Shown here piece after piece: positions 1 through 8,410 of a stretch of 64,000 nucleotides of DNA (position 1 is its first letter; every line of letters begins with the position of its first letter). The translations under genes were made by a program, and so were the position numbers. Where the stretch lies: contig OW818662.1 of NCBI GenBank assembly GCA_942492915.1, positions 3,834,292 to 3,898,291 on the forward strand, read 5' to 3'. Under the pieces are notes generated by a model, which made no database searches, had not been told where the DNA came from, and worked only from the letters and a program-made list of their open reading frames with translations. The DNA is from Turneriella sp942492915. GTDB lineage: Bacteria > Spirochaetota > Leptospiria > Turneriellales > Turneriellaceae.

Positions 1-76
1 TATCTGCCGCCGTTATGGCGCCCCCATTCCAGAGAAAAAATACGGGAATGGCAAGCCTCAAAGCGTGTTTACTCAT
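1..76 (-). CDS. Exported protein, N-terminal fragment (runs off the left edge)
   Basis: Only the first 25 codons lie in the window. The reverse strand reads ATG at 76-74, then a short basic n-region (MSKHALRL), a hydrophobic stretch (AIPVFFLW) and a small-residue ITAA segment, which is a typical Sec signal peptide with a likely cleavage after TAA. An AGGA motif lies about 12 nt upstream of the ATG. The gene is divergent from the phosphate acyltransferase gene and shares with it the 180 bp region that holds a palindrome at 172-189. Nothing of the mature protein is visible, so no function can be given. Confidence 0.5.
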   Translation of the reverse strand, partial: MSKHALRLAIPVFFLWNGGAITAAD

Positions 77-171
77 GATGAAAAATATCCTGTTTAGCAG
101 TTTGTCTGCGTTGTCAATCGACAGAGCGACGAGGCCATCGGCAGTACCAGAAATACCGCGTACACGCATTT

Positions 172-189
172 ATAGACTAAATAGTCTAT
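172..189. promoter_or_regulatory. 18-bp palindrome, possible operator between divergent genes
   Basis: ATAGACT and AGTCTAT form perfect 7-bp arms around AAAT. The site lies 70 bp upstream of the phosphate acyltransferase start, in the divergent intergenic region. The size and symmetry fit a TetR- or GntR-type dimer site, but no regulator gene is adjacent, so the assignment is inference. Confidence 0.4.
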
Positions 190-258
190 TATGAATCTGC
201 GTCAGCTTTACGCCGTGGCGGCGAATTTTATACCATTATCCGGGTGTAAGGAGATCGC

Positions 259-1200
259 ATGATAACTAACTTTAAACAGGTCGAAGACAAGATTCACAGC
301 TATCCGACGCAGAGAATTGCGGTCGCCTCGGGTACTGATTCCGAGACGCTGCATGCAGTGGCCATGGCCCGTGAAAAAAACATCGCCGAATGTGTGCTGG
401 CGGGCGACGAACGTGTGATTCGTGAGACTGCCGAAAAAGAAAATATCAGCCTTGCGGGTGTTGAAATTGTCAATGTCGCCGACCCGGTTAAGGCAGGGCT
501 TGCCGCCGTGCAGCTGGTGAGCGAGAACAAAGCGCAGATATTTATGAAAGGGTATATTCACAGCGACGATTTTCTGCGCTGTGTATTGAACAAAGAAGTG
601 GGCCTGCGCGCTGATAATTTGCTGAACCACGTTTTTATACTTGAAGCAACGCACCTTGGCCGACTGCTCTTCATTACCGACGGGGCGATGAACATAGCGC
701 CGAGTCTCGAAGAAAAAGCGCGCATCATCAGCAATACGGTCGCGCTTGCGCAGATTTTTGAAATTGATCAACCGAAAGTCGCAGCAATTTCTGCGGTTGA
801 AGTTGTGACCCCCGGCATACAGTCGACAATTGACGCGGCGCTGCTGGCCAAAATGAGCGACCGCAACCAGTTTCACGGCGGCATCGTCGACGGGCCGCTC
901 GCTCTTGATAACGCGATTAATCCCCTCGCTGCGAAGTATAAAAAAATCGGCGGAGTCGTCGCGGGCAACGCAGATATTCTGCTCATGCCCGACATCGTTT
1001 CGGGCAACGCGGTCGCGAAAGCCTTTGCGCACATCACCGGTGGCACGACCGCGGGCCTCATCTTCGGCGCGAAGGCCCCTGTAATTTTGCCGTCCCGCTC
1101 AGATTCAAAAGAAAGCAAACTTATGGGCATGGCGTGCGCGGTATACGTCGCCGGGGCGAATGCACAGAAGCGCGTTAAAATAGGGAAAGTCCATTTTTGA
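259..1200 (+). CDS. Phosphate acyltransferase (phosphate acetyl/butyryltransferase family)
   Basis: A 313-residue protein of the PTA/PTB family, which converts an acyl-CoA and phosphate to an acyl-phosphate and CoA in the cytoplasm. Family features visible are an N-terminal IAVASGTDSETLHAV segment, the central FIVDGPLALDNAI-type motif (here GIVDGPLALDNAI), and the C-terminal GNADILLMPDIVSGNAVAK and LIFGAKAPVILPSRSDS segments. The length is that of Ptb or a short Pta without an N-terminal DRTGG domain. The ATG at 259 has a good AAGGAG site ending 6 nt upstream. The kinase gene follows within 35 bp, so the pair should interconvert acyl-CoA and acid with ATP formation. Whether the substrate is acetyl- or butyryl-CoA cannot be told from the sequence. 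Confidence 0.88.
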   Translation: MITNFKQVEDKIHSYPTQRIAVASGTDSETLHAVAMAREKNIAECVLAGDERVIRETAEKENISLAGVEIVNVADPVKAGLAAVQLVSENKAQIFMKGYIHSDDFLRCVLNKEVGLRADNLLNHVFILEATHLGRLLFITDGAMNIAPSLEEKARIISNTVALAQIFEIDQPKVAAISAVEVVTPGIQSTIDAALLAKMSDRNQFHGGIVDGPLALDNAINPLAAKYKKIGGVVAGNADILLMPDIVSGNAVAKAFAHITGGTTAGLIFGAKAPVILPSRSDSKESKLMGMACAVYVAGANAQKRVKIGKVHF

Positions 1201-1230
1201 TTTGAGGCGAAGCCTCAAATCAAAATGGAC
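1189..1230. promoter_or_regulatory. Long intergenic hairpin across the acyltransferase stop codon
   Basis: Arms 1189-1208 and 1212-1230 pair over 19 bp around a GAA triloop, with a single bulged T (five T on the left against four A on the right). The stop codon of the acyltransferase (1198-1200) is inside the left arm and the kinase ATG at 1235 starts 4 nt after the right arm. No U-run follows, so this looks like an mRNA-stabilising or translation-controlling hairpin rather than a classical terminator. Confidence 0.6.
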
Positions 1231-1234
1231 ATTT

Positions 1235-2416
1235 ATGAAAAAGCTCCTCGTCATCAACTGTGGTTCATCGAGCATCAAAGCGGATGTTTTTGCGCTACGG
1301 GGCGGCGAACCTGAATTCGTCGCGAAGGCGTTCGCTGATCGTGTGGGCAAAAGCGACGCGACGCTCGTCGTGAAAGATGACAACACGACTCTCTTGAGCA
1401 GCGACATTGCGGGCCTTGACATGGCGGCGGCGATTTCGCAGCTGATGTCTGCGCTCGAAAGTACCGGCGCTTGCAAGGCGGCAGAGGTGCATGCAGTCGG
1501 CCACCGCGTCGTGCACGGCGGCAATGAGTACTCGGCTTCAGTGGTGATCGACGATGCAGTGATTTCGGCGATCCAGCGCATGTCGGTACTCGCTCCCCTG
1601 CACAACCCGGCCAACCTTGCGGGTATCAATGCCTGTCGTGCTTTGCTTTCGGTGCCTCAAGTTGCCGTGTTCGACACAGCGTTTCACCAGACTATGCCAC
1701 CTGTCGCCACAACATACGCAATACCGCGCGAACTGGCTCGAGAGTACGGCCTGCGCCGCTACGGCTTTCATGGCACCTCGCATGAATTTGTCACACGCGA
1801 ATGCGCGAGGCGGATGCAGATTCGTTATGAAGACTTCAACGCGATCTCGTTGCATCTCGGCAATGGCACGAGCGCCTGCGCCGTAAGAGCCGGAAAGAGC
1901 GCCGACACCAGCATGGGCTTTACCCCCCTCGAGGGGCTCGTTATGGGTACGCGCAGCGGAGATATCGACCCCTCTTTGCCATTTTTCTTGCAGAATGTTG
2001 CCAAAATGACGGCAGCCGACGCCGAATCGCTGCTCAATAAGAAATCAGGCCTCTTGGGGCTTGCGGGGGCGAGCGACATGCGCGAACTTCTCGGCCGCGC
2101 CGCTTCGGGTGATGCGCAGGCTGAACTTGCGATTGAAATCTTCTGCGCGCGCGCGCGCAAATATATCGGGGCCTACCTCACTTGGGGTCAGCCTCATGCG
2201 GTTATTTTTACCGGAGGCATCGGCGAGAACTCGCCTGAAATACGCATGCGCATTTGTCGGGGCCTTGAGCATCTGGGTATCAAACTTTCAACACAGGAGA
2301 ACCAAAAGCTCGCTTCGCAAGGTTTAATCAGCGCCGATACGTCACTCGCAGTCTACGCCATTGCGACCGACGAAGAGCTGATGATTGCGAAAGAAACAAA
2401 AAAACTGGCACGCTGA
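1235..2416 (+). CDS. ackA: Acetate kinase (or butyrate kinase of the same family)
   Basis: Cytoplasmic acyl-phosphate:ADP phosphotransferase of the ASKHA fold, 393 residues from the chosen ATG, which is the usual AckA length. Signature 1 is VINCGSSSIKADVF at the N-terminus and signature 2 is RYGFHGTSHEFV. Also visible are GHRVVHGG with the substrate-binding arginine, VFDTAFHQTMP with the catalytic aspartate, MGTRSGDIDPS, and IFTGGIGENS. An upstream in-frame TTG at 1202 would place 11 basic residues in front and lies inside the hairpin, so ATG 1235 (MKKLLVINCG) is preferred even though no clear Shine-Dalgarno sequence is present. It makes ATP from the acyl-phosphate produced by the preceding gene, or activates acetate in reverse. 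Confidence 0.93.
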   Translation: MKKLLVINCGSSSIKADVFALRGGEPEFVAKAFADRVGKSDATLVVKDDNTTLLSSDIAGLDMAAAISQLMSALESTGACKAAEVHAVGHRVVHGGNEYSASVVIDDAVISAIQRMSVLAPLHNPANLAGINACRALLSVPQVAVFDTAFHQTMPPVATTYAIPRELAREYGLRRYGFHGTSHEFVTRECARRMQIRYEDFNAISLHLGNGTSACAVRAGKSADTSMGFTPLEGLVMGTRSGDIDPSLPFFLQNVAKMTAADAESLLNKKSGLLGLAGASDMRELLGRAASGDAQAELAIEIFCARARKYIGAYLTWGQPHAVIFTGGIGENSPEIRMRICRGLEHLGIKLSTQENQKLASQGLISADTSLAVYAIATDEELMIAKETKKLAR

Positions 2417-2531
2417 GACTTTGCCAGTGTTATTATCAGAGTAATTGCTCCACAAATGGCTTGTCCGTGTGTGTTCTCTTGAATGATGTGAAATACCCTT
2501 GCGGGTATAGCGAGCGAGTGTTCCCCCAAAG

Positions 2532-4433
2532 ATGCAGGCAGAAAGAAAGCAAAATAACTCTGCAGCCGAACATGGCTTACTGAGAAGAATTTCGGCTCGG
2601 GCGAGTTTAGAGAGATCTGCAGACTTTTCCGAGCGCGACCGGTTCATGAAGCAGGGCGATCAGCTTGCAGCAGCGCAGGCGCGCGTTCACGACCTCGAGG
2701 CCGCGCTCAACGAGCACAGTATTGTCGCGATCACAGACAGCAAAGGTCGTATCAACTATGTGAACCAGAAGTTCTGTGCAATCTCAAAATACGCAAAGGA
2801 CGAACTGATCGGTCAAGACCATCGTATCATTAGCTCGGGCTACCACGACAAGAGTTATATGCGCGATCTCTGGCAGACGATAAAGAGCGGTGCCGTTTGG
2901 AAAGGTGAGCTCTGCAACCGCGCAAAAGACAGTTCTCTCTATTGGGTTGCGACCACTATCGTGCCGTTTACCGACGCAAAGGGTGAAATCTACGAGTACG
3001 TATCGCTTCGCACTGACATTACCGAGAGAAAAAATGCAGAACTTGCGCTTGCGAAGAGCGAGGCCAGGCTGCAATCGCTCTTCGATACCATGACCGAAGG
3101 TCTGGCACTGAACGAAGTGATTACTGACACCGACGGCGACATGGTTGACTACCGAGTTGTTTCAGTCAACAAAGCGTTTTATTCTATGGCAGATTACCGC
3201 GGTTCAGAGGTGATTGGTCGGCTTGCGACAGATTTATTTGCAGTCTCAACGGAAGAGATCAAAGAGTTTTCGCAGCGCCACGGGCATCGGACAGATTCCG
3301 TAACGTATGAGTACACAAGCCCAATAAGACAACGGGTTTTTCAGGTTTCTTGTTCTCCCGTAGTTGACGGACGATTCGTGACGTCGTTTTTCGATATTTC
3401 TGAACAAGTTGCAGCGAAAGCCAAGCTACACGAAAGTGAGGCATTTCTGCGAAATTTGACTGATCACCTGCCGGCATACGTTGCTTATTGGCGGGCTGAC
3501 TACACTTGCGCGTTCGCCAACAAAGCATTTGCCGATTTTTTTGGCCGCCCGGCAGCCGAGATTATTGGCATGTCGGCAGAAGAATTGCTAGGACGCGATA
3601 TCTTTCACAAGCGCAAGCACATCTACGATGCCGTGCTTGCAGGTGAAGTCGGCACAAACGTCACCACAGTAACAGATTCTGCAGGTAAGGTTGTGAGCCA
3701 CGTTGCAACGTTTGTACCCGATTGGCATGAGGGTGCTGTGCGCGGCGTATTTGCCGTTACGACGGACGTTACGCAAGTCAGTGAGCAGGCAAGGCAAATT
3801 GGTGAACTGACGAACAAAGTTATTTCACTCTCAGAAGCAGAGCGGGCGGTTATATCTGCTGATTTGCACGATTCCGTGGGCCAGAGTCTCGTGCTGTTAA
3901 AACTGCAATTGCGCAAAGAGCTGGGTGACATGTTGCCGGGACACGCAGACCACATAAGCCGCTGGATGAAACTCATCGACGAGACACTCAAAGTTGTGCG
4001 CGACATGTCGCACCGCATGAGCCCGATCTACCTGAAGTCGCTCGGCATCGTCGAGGCGCTCGAAGACCTGTGTGAAAGAGTCTCGATAAAAGCGGGAATC
4101 AAAATTGAAGCCAGACTCGGGCTACTGAAGGGCGTTTTCCCCGACGACTGGAGCATTGACCTTTTTCGCATCGTGCAAGAGGCTCTCACGAACGTGGTCA
4201 AATACGCGAATGCGACGGCGGTTTCGGTCACCGTGACAGAAGTTGGCGAGCGACTTGAACTTGCGATCGCAGACAATGGCCGCGGCGTCAGCCCGGGTCA
4301 CGCTGAAAAACCGGGATTAGGCAAGCTGCTGATGCAACAGCGTGCTGCGGCGTTTGGCGGCTCAGTGGACTTTGATTCAAGTGGTCCGGGGTTCGCTGTG
4401 CGCGTTGCAATACCCGGCGCATCGGCAAAGTGA
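2532..4433 (+). CDS. PAS-domain sensor histidine kinase, NarX/LuxR type (HisKA_3)
   Basis: A 633-residue kinase without transmembrane segments, hence cytoplasmic. Three PAS domains lie at about 50-165, 175-290 and 295-415; the first carries the ITDSKGRINYVNQKF and LRTDITERK signatures. The dimerisation/phosphoacceptor domain has SADLHDSVGQSL with His446, followed by a HATPase domain with N-box EALTNVVKYANA and G-box IADNGRGVSPG. This class normally phosphorylates NarL/FixJ response regulators, but no regulator is adjacent, so it is an orphan kinase here. The ATG at 2532 lacks a good ribosome site; ATG 2646 is a possible later start that leaves all domains intact. Ligand unknown. Confidence 0.85.
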   Translation: MQAERKQNNSAAEHGLLRRISARASLERSADFSERDRFMKQGDQLAAAQARVHDLEAALNEHSIVAITDSKGRINYVNQKFCAISKYAKDELIGQDHRIISSGYHDKSYMRDLWQTIKSGAVWKGELCNRAKDSSLYWVATTIVPFTDAKGEIYEYVSLRTDITERKNAELALAKSEARLQSLFDTMTEGLALNEVITDTDGDMVDYRVVSVNKAFYSMADYRGSEVIGRLATDLFAVSTEEIKEFSQRHGHRTDSVTYEYTSPIRQRVFQVSCSPVVDGRFVTSFFDISEQVAAKAKLHESEAFLRNLTDHLPAYVAYWRADYTCAFANKAFADFFGRPAAEIIGMSAEELLGRDIFHKRKHIYDAVLAGEVGTNVTTVTDSAGKVVSHVATFVPDWHEGAVRGVFAVTTDVTQVSEQARQIGELTNKVISLSEAERAVISADLHDSVGQSLVLLKLQLRKELGDMLPGHADHISRWMKLIDETLKVVRDMSHRMSPIYLKSLGIVEALEDLCERVSIKAGIKIEARLGLLKGVFPDDWSIDLFRIVQEALTNVVKYANATAVSVTVTEVGERLELAIADNGRGVSPGHAEKPGLGKLLMQQRAAAFGGSVDFDSSGPGFAVRVAIPGASAK

Positions 4434-4460
4434 TTTGAAAAATCTGAAAAAGGTGCCGAC

Positions 4461-5291
4461 CTAAAATTGCCATCTCGTACCCACGTGGCCGCCAAAATGA
4501 TCAAATAGAAGTGAGTTGCCTGAAGCGAGCGTACGGGCATAGATGACGTCGATGAAGATTCGCTCGAAAAGAGTATAACCGAGCGAAAGGTCAATCGTCG
4601 TGTACCATACGCGTAGATTCAGATAAGTCCAACCCGGTTCACCGAATGCGCTACCACCGAAAGTTCTGAGTGTAGAGAGGCCAATGCCGGTGCGAAGGTT
4701 CGCGGGTAAATATGTAGCAACGCCAGCTTTTAGCATCATTTGGTCAAAAGGCTCGCCCGTGCGCAGAGTATAAAGAGGCTCTATGTATGGTGAGATGTTA
4801 ATTGCTCCCACCTGCCAGATTTTCGAAATGTTTGCAGAAAAGCGATAATCGGTCTGTCCCTGACCAATTGCCGTATGTTGTCTCGTAGGGTAGTCTGCCA
4901 GGGGGACCTTAATATCACTTCGCAGTTTAATCGAAGCAAACTCGTCATCGCGCTCGCTCAAAATTGCATACGAGCCGCCGAGCCAACTATCACCGGGTGA
5001 ATTTACGTTGATACCCGGCGTGTCGCGTTCGCGCGCAATCACATATGCCAGTGCCGTATGCACTTCCGCGCGATTGAAAACGCCGGCTGAGAGCAGTATA
5101 AACTGACTGAACCACGATATGTTGGGAAAGTCGGCTATTGAACCGTCGTTGCGCGTCAGCGTGCTCGATTTTGATTCAACCGCATAATAACCAAGGTAGA
5201 TTTCACCGGGTTGCAGATACCATGCACGAATCGGTGTCCCCAAACACAATAGAAAGACGGCGAGAATGCAGGGCGTGATCAATCGGCGCAT
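4461..5291 (-). CDS. Outer-membrane beta-barrel protein, unknown function
   Basis: About 276 residues starting MRRLITPCILAVFLL with a Sec signal peptide ending near PIRA. The mature part is rich in alternating aromatic and hydrophobic strands and ends in WQF, the terminal phenylalanine expected for BAM-dependent barrels. An in-frame TTG at 5327 would add 12 residues before the signal peptide, so ATG 5291 was chosen; neither has a clear ribosome site. It lies about 50 bp downstream of a second barrel gene on the same strand, and the two proteins share the look of a pore-like family with WV/WYLxPGE after the signal peptide. I do not recognise a specific family. Confidence 0.6.
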   Translation of the reverse strand: MRRLITPCILAVFLLCLGTPIRAWYLQPGEIYLGYYAVESKSSTLTRNDGSIADFPNISWFSQFILLSAGVFNRAEVHTALAYVIARERDTPGINVNSPGDSWLGGSYAILSERDDEFASIKLRSDIKVPLADYPTRQHTAIGQGQTDYRFSANISKIWQVGAINISPYIEPLYTLRTGEPFDQMMLKAGVATYLPANLRTGIGLSTLRTFGGSAFGEPGWTYLNLRVWYTTIDLSLGYTLFERIFIDVIYARTLASGNSLLFDHFGGHVGTRWQF

Positions 5292-5341
5292 TCTATGATG
5301 TCTGCGCAATACAAATTCGCCCATCAATCGCGGCTAGTCAG

Positions 5342-6193
5342 TTAGAAAACATAACTCACACCCGCGCTGATCGAAGGTGCTGCGAGAATATTGCGCACGA
5401 AAAAGCCGCTCTTGTAAAAAAGATTAAATGCCAACCGGTCGCTTGCGTGAATGACAATACCCGGCGCATAACTTATGAAGCTCGCATTGTTAAAGTAGAG
5501 CGGGTTTGCGCTCAGCGCCCCGGCGTCACCGTTCTTGAGCGAATGCCTGGCTTCGAGGCTGAAGATGAAGGTGACGAAAGACGTTCGAAATCCCCCCAGG
5601 AGCTGGCCATGCAGTTCGTCGGAAAAACCGACAGTACGCTTGTGGTAGCCGGCTGAGAGCAGATAAAAAACCGGCAGACCGATTTGAAATCCCCCTGCTG
5701 CTGCAACTTTTGGCAAGAGGCTGAATTCACCGTCACCAGTGGGTATCGCCGCGTTTTTGTTGCCTGTGGGCAGGCCGAGGTCGAGCCCCGCACTGACAAG
5801 AACCGGCCCCTGCACCAGTAGGTATCTGCCGGTCGCGACGCTGTCGCCGATGCCGGTATTGCGCCGCTCGTTCGAGAGCATTGTCATGTCTTCGGCGCTG
5901 TGCAGACTTAAGAGGGGCACCGCTGCGCCGAGGGTCAGTCGTTCGGTCACCCCATGTTCACCAAAGAGGTTCGTCGCGATTTCGGTGAAACGCGGTATGC
6001 CGGGGGTTTTGCCGGCGTCGTCGTAGACCTTGTTGGCGGATGTATAGCTCACACCCAGGCCGACGAGTGTTTCACCTGGCGCGCGCACCCATGCGGCGGC
6101 GAGTGTTTGGCATGAGAGCGCTACCAACACAATCACGAGTCGGTAGTTCTTGAGCAACCTTTCTTTGTTGATAATTATCGAATCTGTTTCCAT
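5342..6193 (-). CDS. Outer-membrane beta-barrel protein (MetA-pathway/transporter-like barrel)
   Basis: About 283 residues with a basic N-terminus, a hydrophobic core (YRLVIVLVALSC) and a signal cleavage near TLAAA. The mature protein begins AWVRAPGETLVGLG, contains glycine-rich strand-turn repeats such as LGAAVPLLSL and GLDLGLPTGN, and ends SYVF. The GLDLGLPTGN-type strand is common in barrels annotated as phenol-degradation MetA-like or transporter proteins. An upstream ATG at 6226 adds 11 residues; the ATG at 6193 gives a more normal signal peptide, but the start is uncertain. It is probably cotranscribed with the following barrel gene and is divergent from the TonB-dependent receptor. Confidence 0.6.
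   Translation of the reverse strand: METDSIIINKERLLKNYRLVIVLVALSCQTLAAAWVRAPGETLVGLGVSYTSANKVYDDAGKTPGIPRFTEIATNLFGEHGVTERLTLGAAVPLLSLHSAEDMTMLSNERRNTGIGDSVATGRYLLVQGPVLVSAGLDLGLPTGNKNAAIPTGDGEFSLLPKVAAAGGFQIGLPVFYLLSAGYHKRTVGFSDELHGQLLGGFRTSFVTFIFSLEARHSLKNGDAGALSANPLYFNNASFISYAPGIVIHASDRLAFNLFYKSGFFVRNILAAPSISAGVSYVF
6170..6179. promoter_or_regulatory. GATAATTATC palindrome, weak Fur-like half box
   Basis: A perfect 10-bp palindrome resembling half of the GATAATGATAATCATTATC Fur consensus, about 105 bp upstream of the TonB-dependent receptor. It falls within or next to the start of the divergent barrel gene, depending on which start is real. Suggestive only. Confidence 0.2.
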
Positions 6194-6284
6194 TGATTTG
6201 TCATGAATTCGCGCCAGCGATTTCATGACAAGTCAATCTCAGAAAACCCGTTGACGCAGCGGTCATTGCTGCTCAGGCTTCCGC

Positions 6285-8378
6285 ATGCGGTGCGTCGGTT
6301 GGTTCGCGGCTTTTTTGTCGGTGACGGGCATGCAGGTAGTTTATGCGCAAGAATCCAATGCCGCAGAAGAACTCGGTTTTTATTATCTCGAAAACCAGGT
6401 GGTCGTCACCGTGACGCGCAGCGAGGTGAAACTCAAAGAGGCACCGGCGGCCGTTTATGTGATTACCGATAAAGACATTCGCGAGCGCGGTTATCGAACG
6501 CTCTCAGAGGCCCTGCATGATATTCCCGGGTTCGACTTTCAACACACCTACGGCACTTTTCCCGAAGTGGTGCACCAGCGTGGTCTCGTCGGCAATAACC
6601 AGCGCAGCCTGCTCTACATCGACGGCGTACCCGATAACAACATATCAGAAAACGCGATGCTCGCCGGCAGCCTGCGCTTTCCGCTGCACAATGTGAAGCG
6701 CATCGAGATTCTCGCGGGTCCCGCGTCGGCGCTTTATGGCGCGAATGCCTTTAACGGGATTATCAATGTGATTCTGAACGATCAGGATCAAGGTTCAGAG
6801 GTCGCGCTCACCGGCGGTTCGTACAACAATTCATTCACGAATTTGGGTGCAGCCATGAGTCTCTATACGCGCGGGCGCGCGGCTGATGTGAAGTACAGCC
6901 TGAGCGGTTATTATTACAATACCAAAGGGCCCGATTTTCGCAATGTGCAGAATCTCGACGCTACGGGAAAGGGGTATTACTGGTCGCCCGTCTACGATAA
7001 CTCTAAAGAAGACACGTATAATCTCACCGCCAAGTTCACCAAGGGGAACTTGCGCTTTCAGACGGTGAACTGGCAATACCTGCAGGGCCTCGGAACATTT
7101 GCCAACGCGACGCAGAGCATCGACACAACTGCTGGCGGCGTCGGCGGTTCAGCGTGGGATTTTCGCAGCAATTCATTTGCGCTGGGTTATATCAACGAGT
7201 TCACGAAACAGATAAACCTCGACAGTGAAGTTATAGTCCGTCACAGCGAGGTCTTGAGCTCAAGCCATGATCAGGGGCCTCAGACCGGGAAAGAAGGGCC
7301 GACACTCTACCAGCGTCCCGGCGACCTTGTCTATTATACATCCTACTCGCGGCCCGACTATGCTTACGAAGTGCGCGAAAAATTGACGTACAACCACAGC
7401 GATAAGGCCAACACAACGCTTGGCTTTGAGGTTAACCACTCGGTCGTGCCGACGGGTTATGGTTCGACGACGCGTTACGACTACCAGAATTACGGTACGT
7501 ACGTTCAGCAGGTCTATAAACCGATTGGCATGCTTGCGCTCACAGGGGGATACAGATTCGACCACAATACCATATCTGGTAATTCACATACTCCCCGTTT
7601 GGGCGCGGTCTTAAGCCCTGTCGAAGACCTCACATTCAAGCTGCTCGCGAGCACCGGCTTTCGCGCGCCCACCGCGTGGGAGCTCTTTAATGCGACGAGC
7701 AACAGGCTCGCGAACACCGCGCTTCGCCCTGAGCGGCTTGTCGCTTTTGAATTGGGTGCGGGCTACCGCCTAAAGAAAAAGTATTACTTCGGTATTCAGA
7801 GCTATTATAATCGCATCACGTCGCTTCTACTCGAAGTGCAGACCAATAATGCCAAACCCTCAACTGGCTTTTATAACCAGAACCAGAATGTCGGCAATGC
7901 CGAAATCATCGGTGTGGAATTTCAGAGCGACCTGCAACTGATGCGCGACCTGAATGTATTTGCCAACTACACCTTCACGACTGGCCGCTATTTCGACCTG
8001 CCCGCAACATTGGCAACGACCCCCGCAGCGGCTGCGGGTGACCGTATGCCCAATATTGCCCCGCACCACATCAACGTGGGCACAACGTATTATTTTATGA
8101 AAGACCTGTCGCTGCATATGCGCGTGAATTATGTGCACGAGCGCGAAACGATTGCCATGAATCCCGTAAGAAGCGTGCCGGGTTATGTTCTGCTGCACGC
8201 AAACATCCGCTGGGAAAATGTCGGCGTGCAGGGGTTCTTCGTGCAGCTGATGGTCAGAAATCTTTTCAACCAGTTGGTATTTGACCCCGGTATTCGCACT
8301 GCAGACGGCGGGTATTATCCGACGCAGCACCCGCTTGAAGGCCGCAGCATCTGGCTGACGGCAGGGTATAAATTTTGA
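6285..8378 (+). CDS. TonB-dependent outer-membrane receptor
   Basis: A 697-residue receptor for energised uptake across the outer membrane. The N-terminus is a signal peptide ending VVYAQ. A TonB-box-like VVVTVTRSE follows near residue 40. The plug domain (about 45-160) carries APAAVYVITDKDI, LSEALHDIPGFD, RSLLYIDGVP and VKRIEILAGPASALYGANA. The rest is a 22-strand type barrel ending in GYKF with the terminal phenylalanine. The ligand (siderophore, cobalamin or other chelate) is not readable from the sequence. The gene is convergent with the binding-protein/SpoIIE operon, which suggests but does not prove a shared ligand. The plug is most like colicin I/ferric-siderophore or vitamin receptors. 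Confidence 0.9.
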   Translation: MRCVGWFAAFLSVTGMQVVYAQESNAAEELGFYYLENQVVVTVTRSEVKLKEAPAAVYVITDKDIRERGYRTLSEALHDIPGFDFQHTYGTFPEVVHQRGLVGNNQRSLLYIDGVPDNNISENAMLAGSLRFPLHNVKRIEILAGPASALYGANAFNGIINVILNDQDQGSEVALTGGSYNNSFTNLGAAMSLYTRGRAADVKYSLSGYYYNTKGPDFRNVQNLDATGKGYYWSPVYDNSKEDTYNLTAKFTKGNLRFQTVNWQYLQGLGTFANATQSIDTTAGGVGGSAWDFRSNSFALGYINEFTKQINLDSEVIVRHSEVLSSSHDQGPQTGKEGPTLYQRPGDLVYYTSYSRPDYAYEVREKLTYNHSDKANTTLGFEVNHSVVPTGYGSTTRYDYQNYGTYVQQVYKPIGMLALTGGYRFDHNTISGNSHTPRLGAVLSPVEDLTFKLLASTGFRAPTAWELFNATSNRLANTALRPERLVAFELGAGYRLKKKYYFGIQSYYNRITSLLLEVQTNNAKPSTGFYNQNQNVGNAEIIGVEFQSDLQLMRDLNVFANYTFTTGRYFDLPATLATTPAAAAGDRMPNIAPHHINVGTTYYFMKDLSLHMRVNYVHERETIAMNPVRSVPGYVLLHANIRWENVGVQGFFVQLMVRNLFNQLVFDPGIRTADGGYYPTQHPLEGRSIWLTAGYKF

Positions 8379-8410
8379 TTATTCTGGCGGCTTGCCGCCA
8401 GAATAATCAA
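8375..8410. terminator. Bidirectional hairpin shared by convergent genes
   Basis: Perfect 16-bp arms (8375-8390 and 8395-8410) around a CTTG loop. The receptor stop codon (8376-8378) and the SpoIIE stop codon (8407-8409 on the minus strand) lie symmetrically in the two arms. A bidirectional terminator is the natural reading, although no T-run follows on either strand. Confidence 0.7.

Noticed and set aside
208..1032. Long minus-strand open frame (274 codons) antisense to the acyltransferase gene
   Set aside because: The plus-strand frame has clear PTA/PTB motifs and an SD; the antisense product is compositionally odd, matches no family and lacks a ribosome site.
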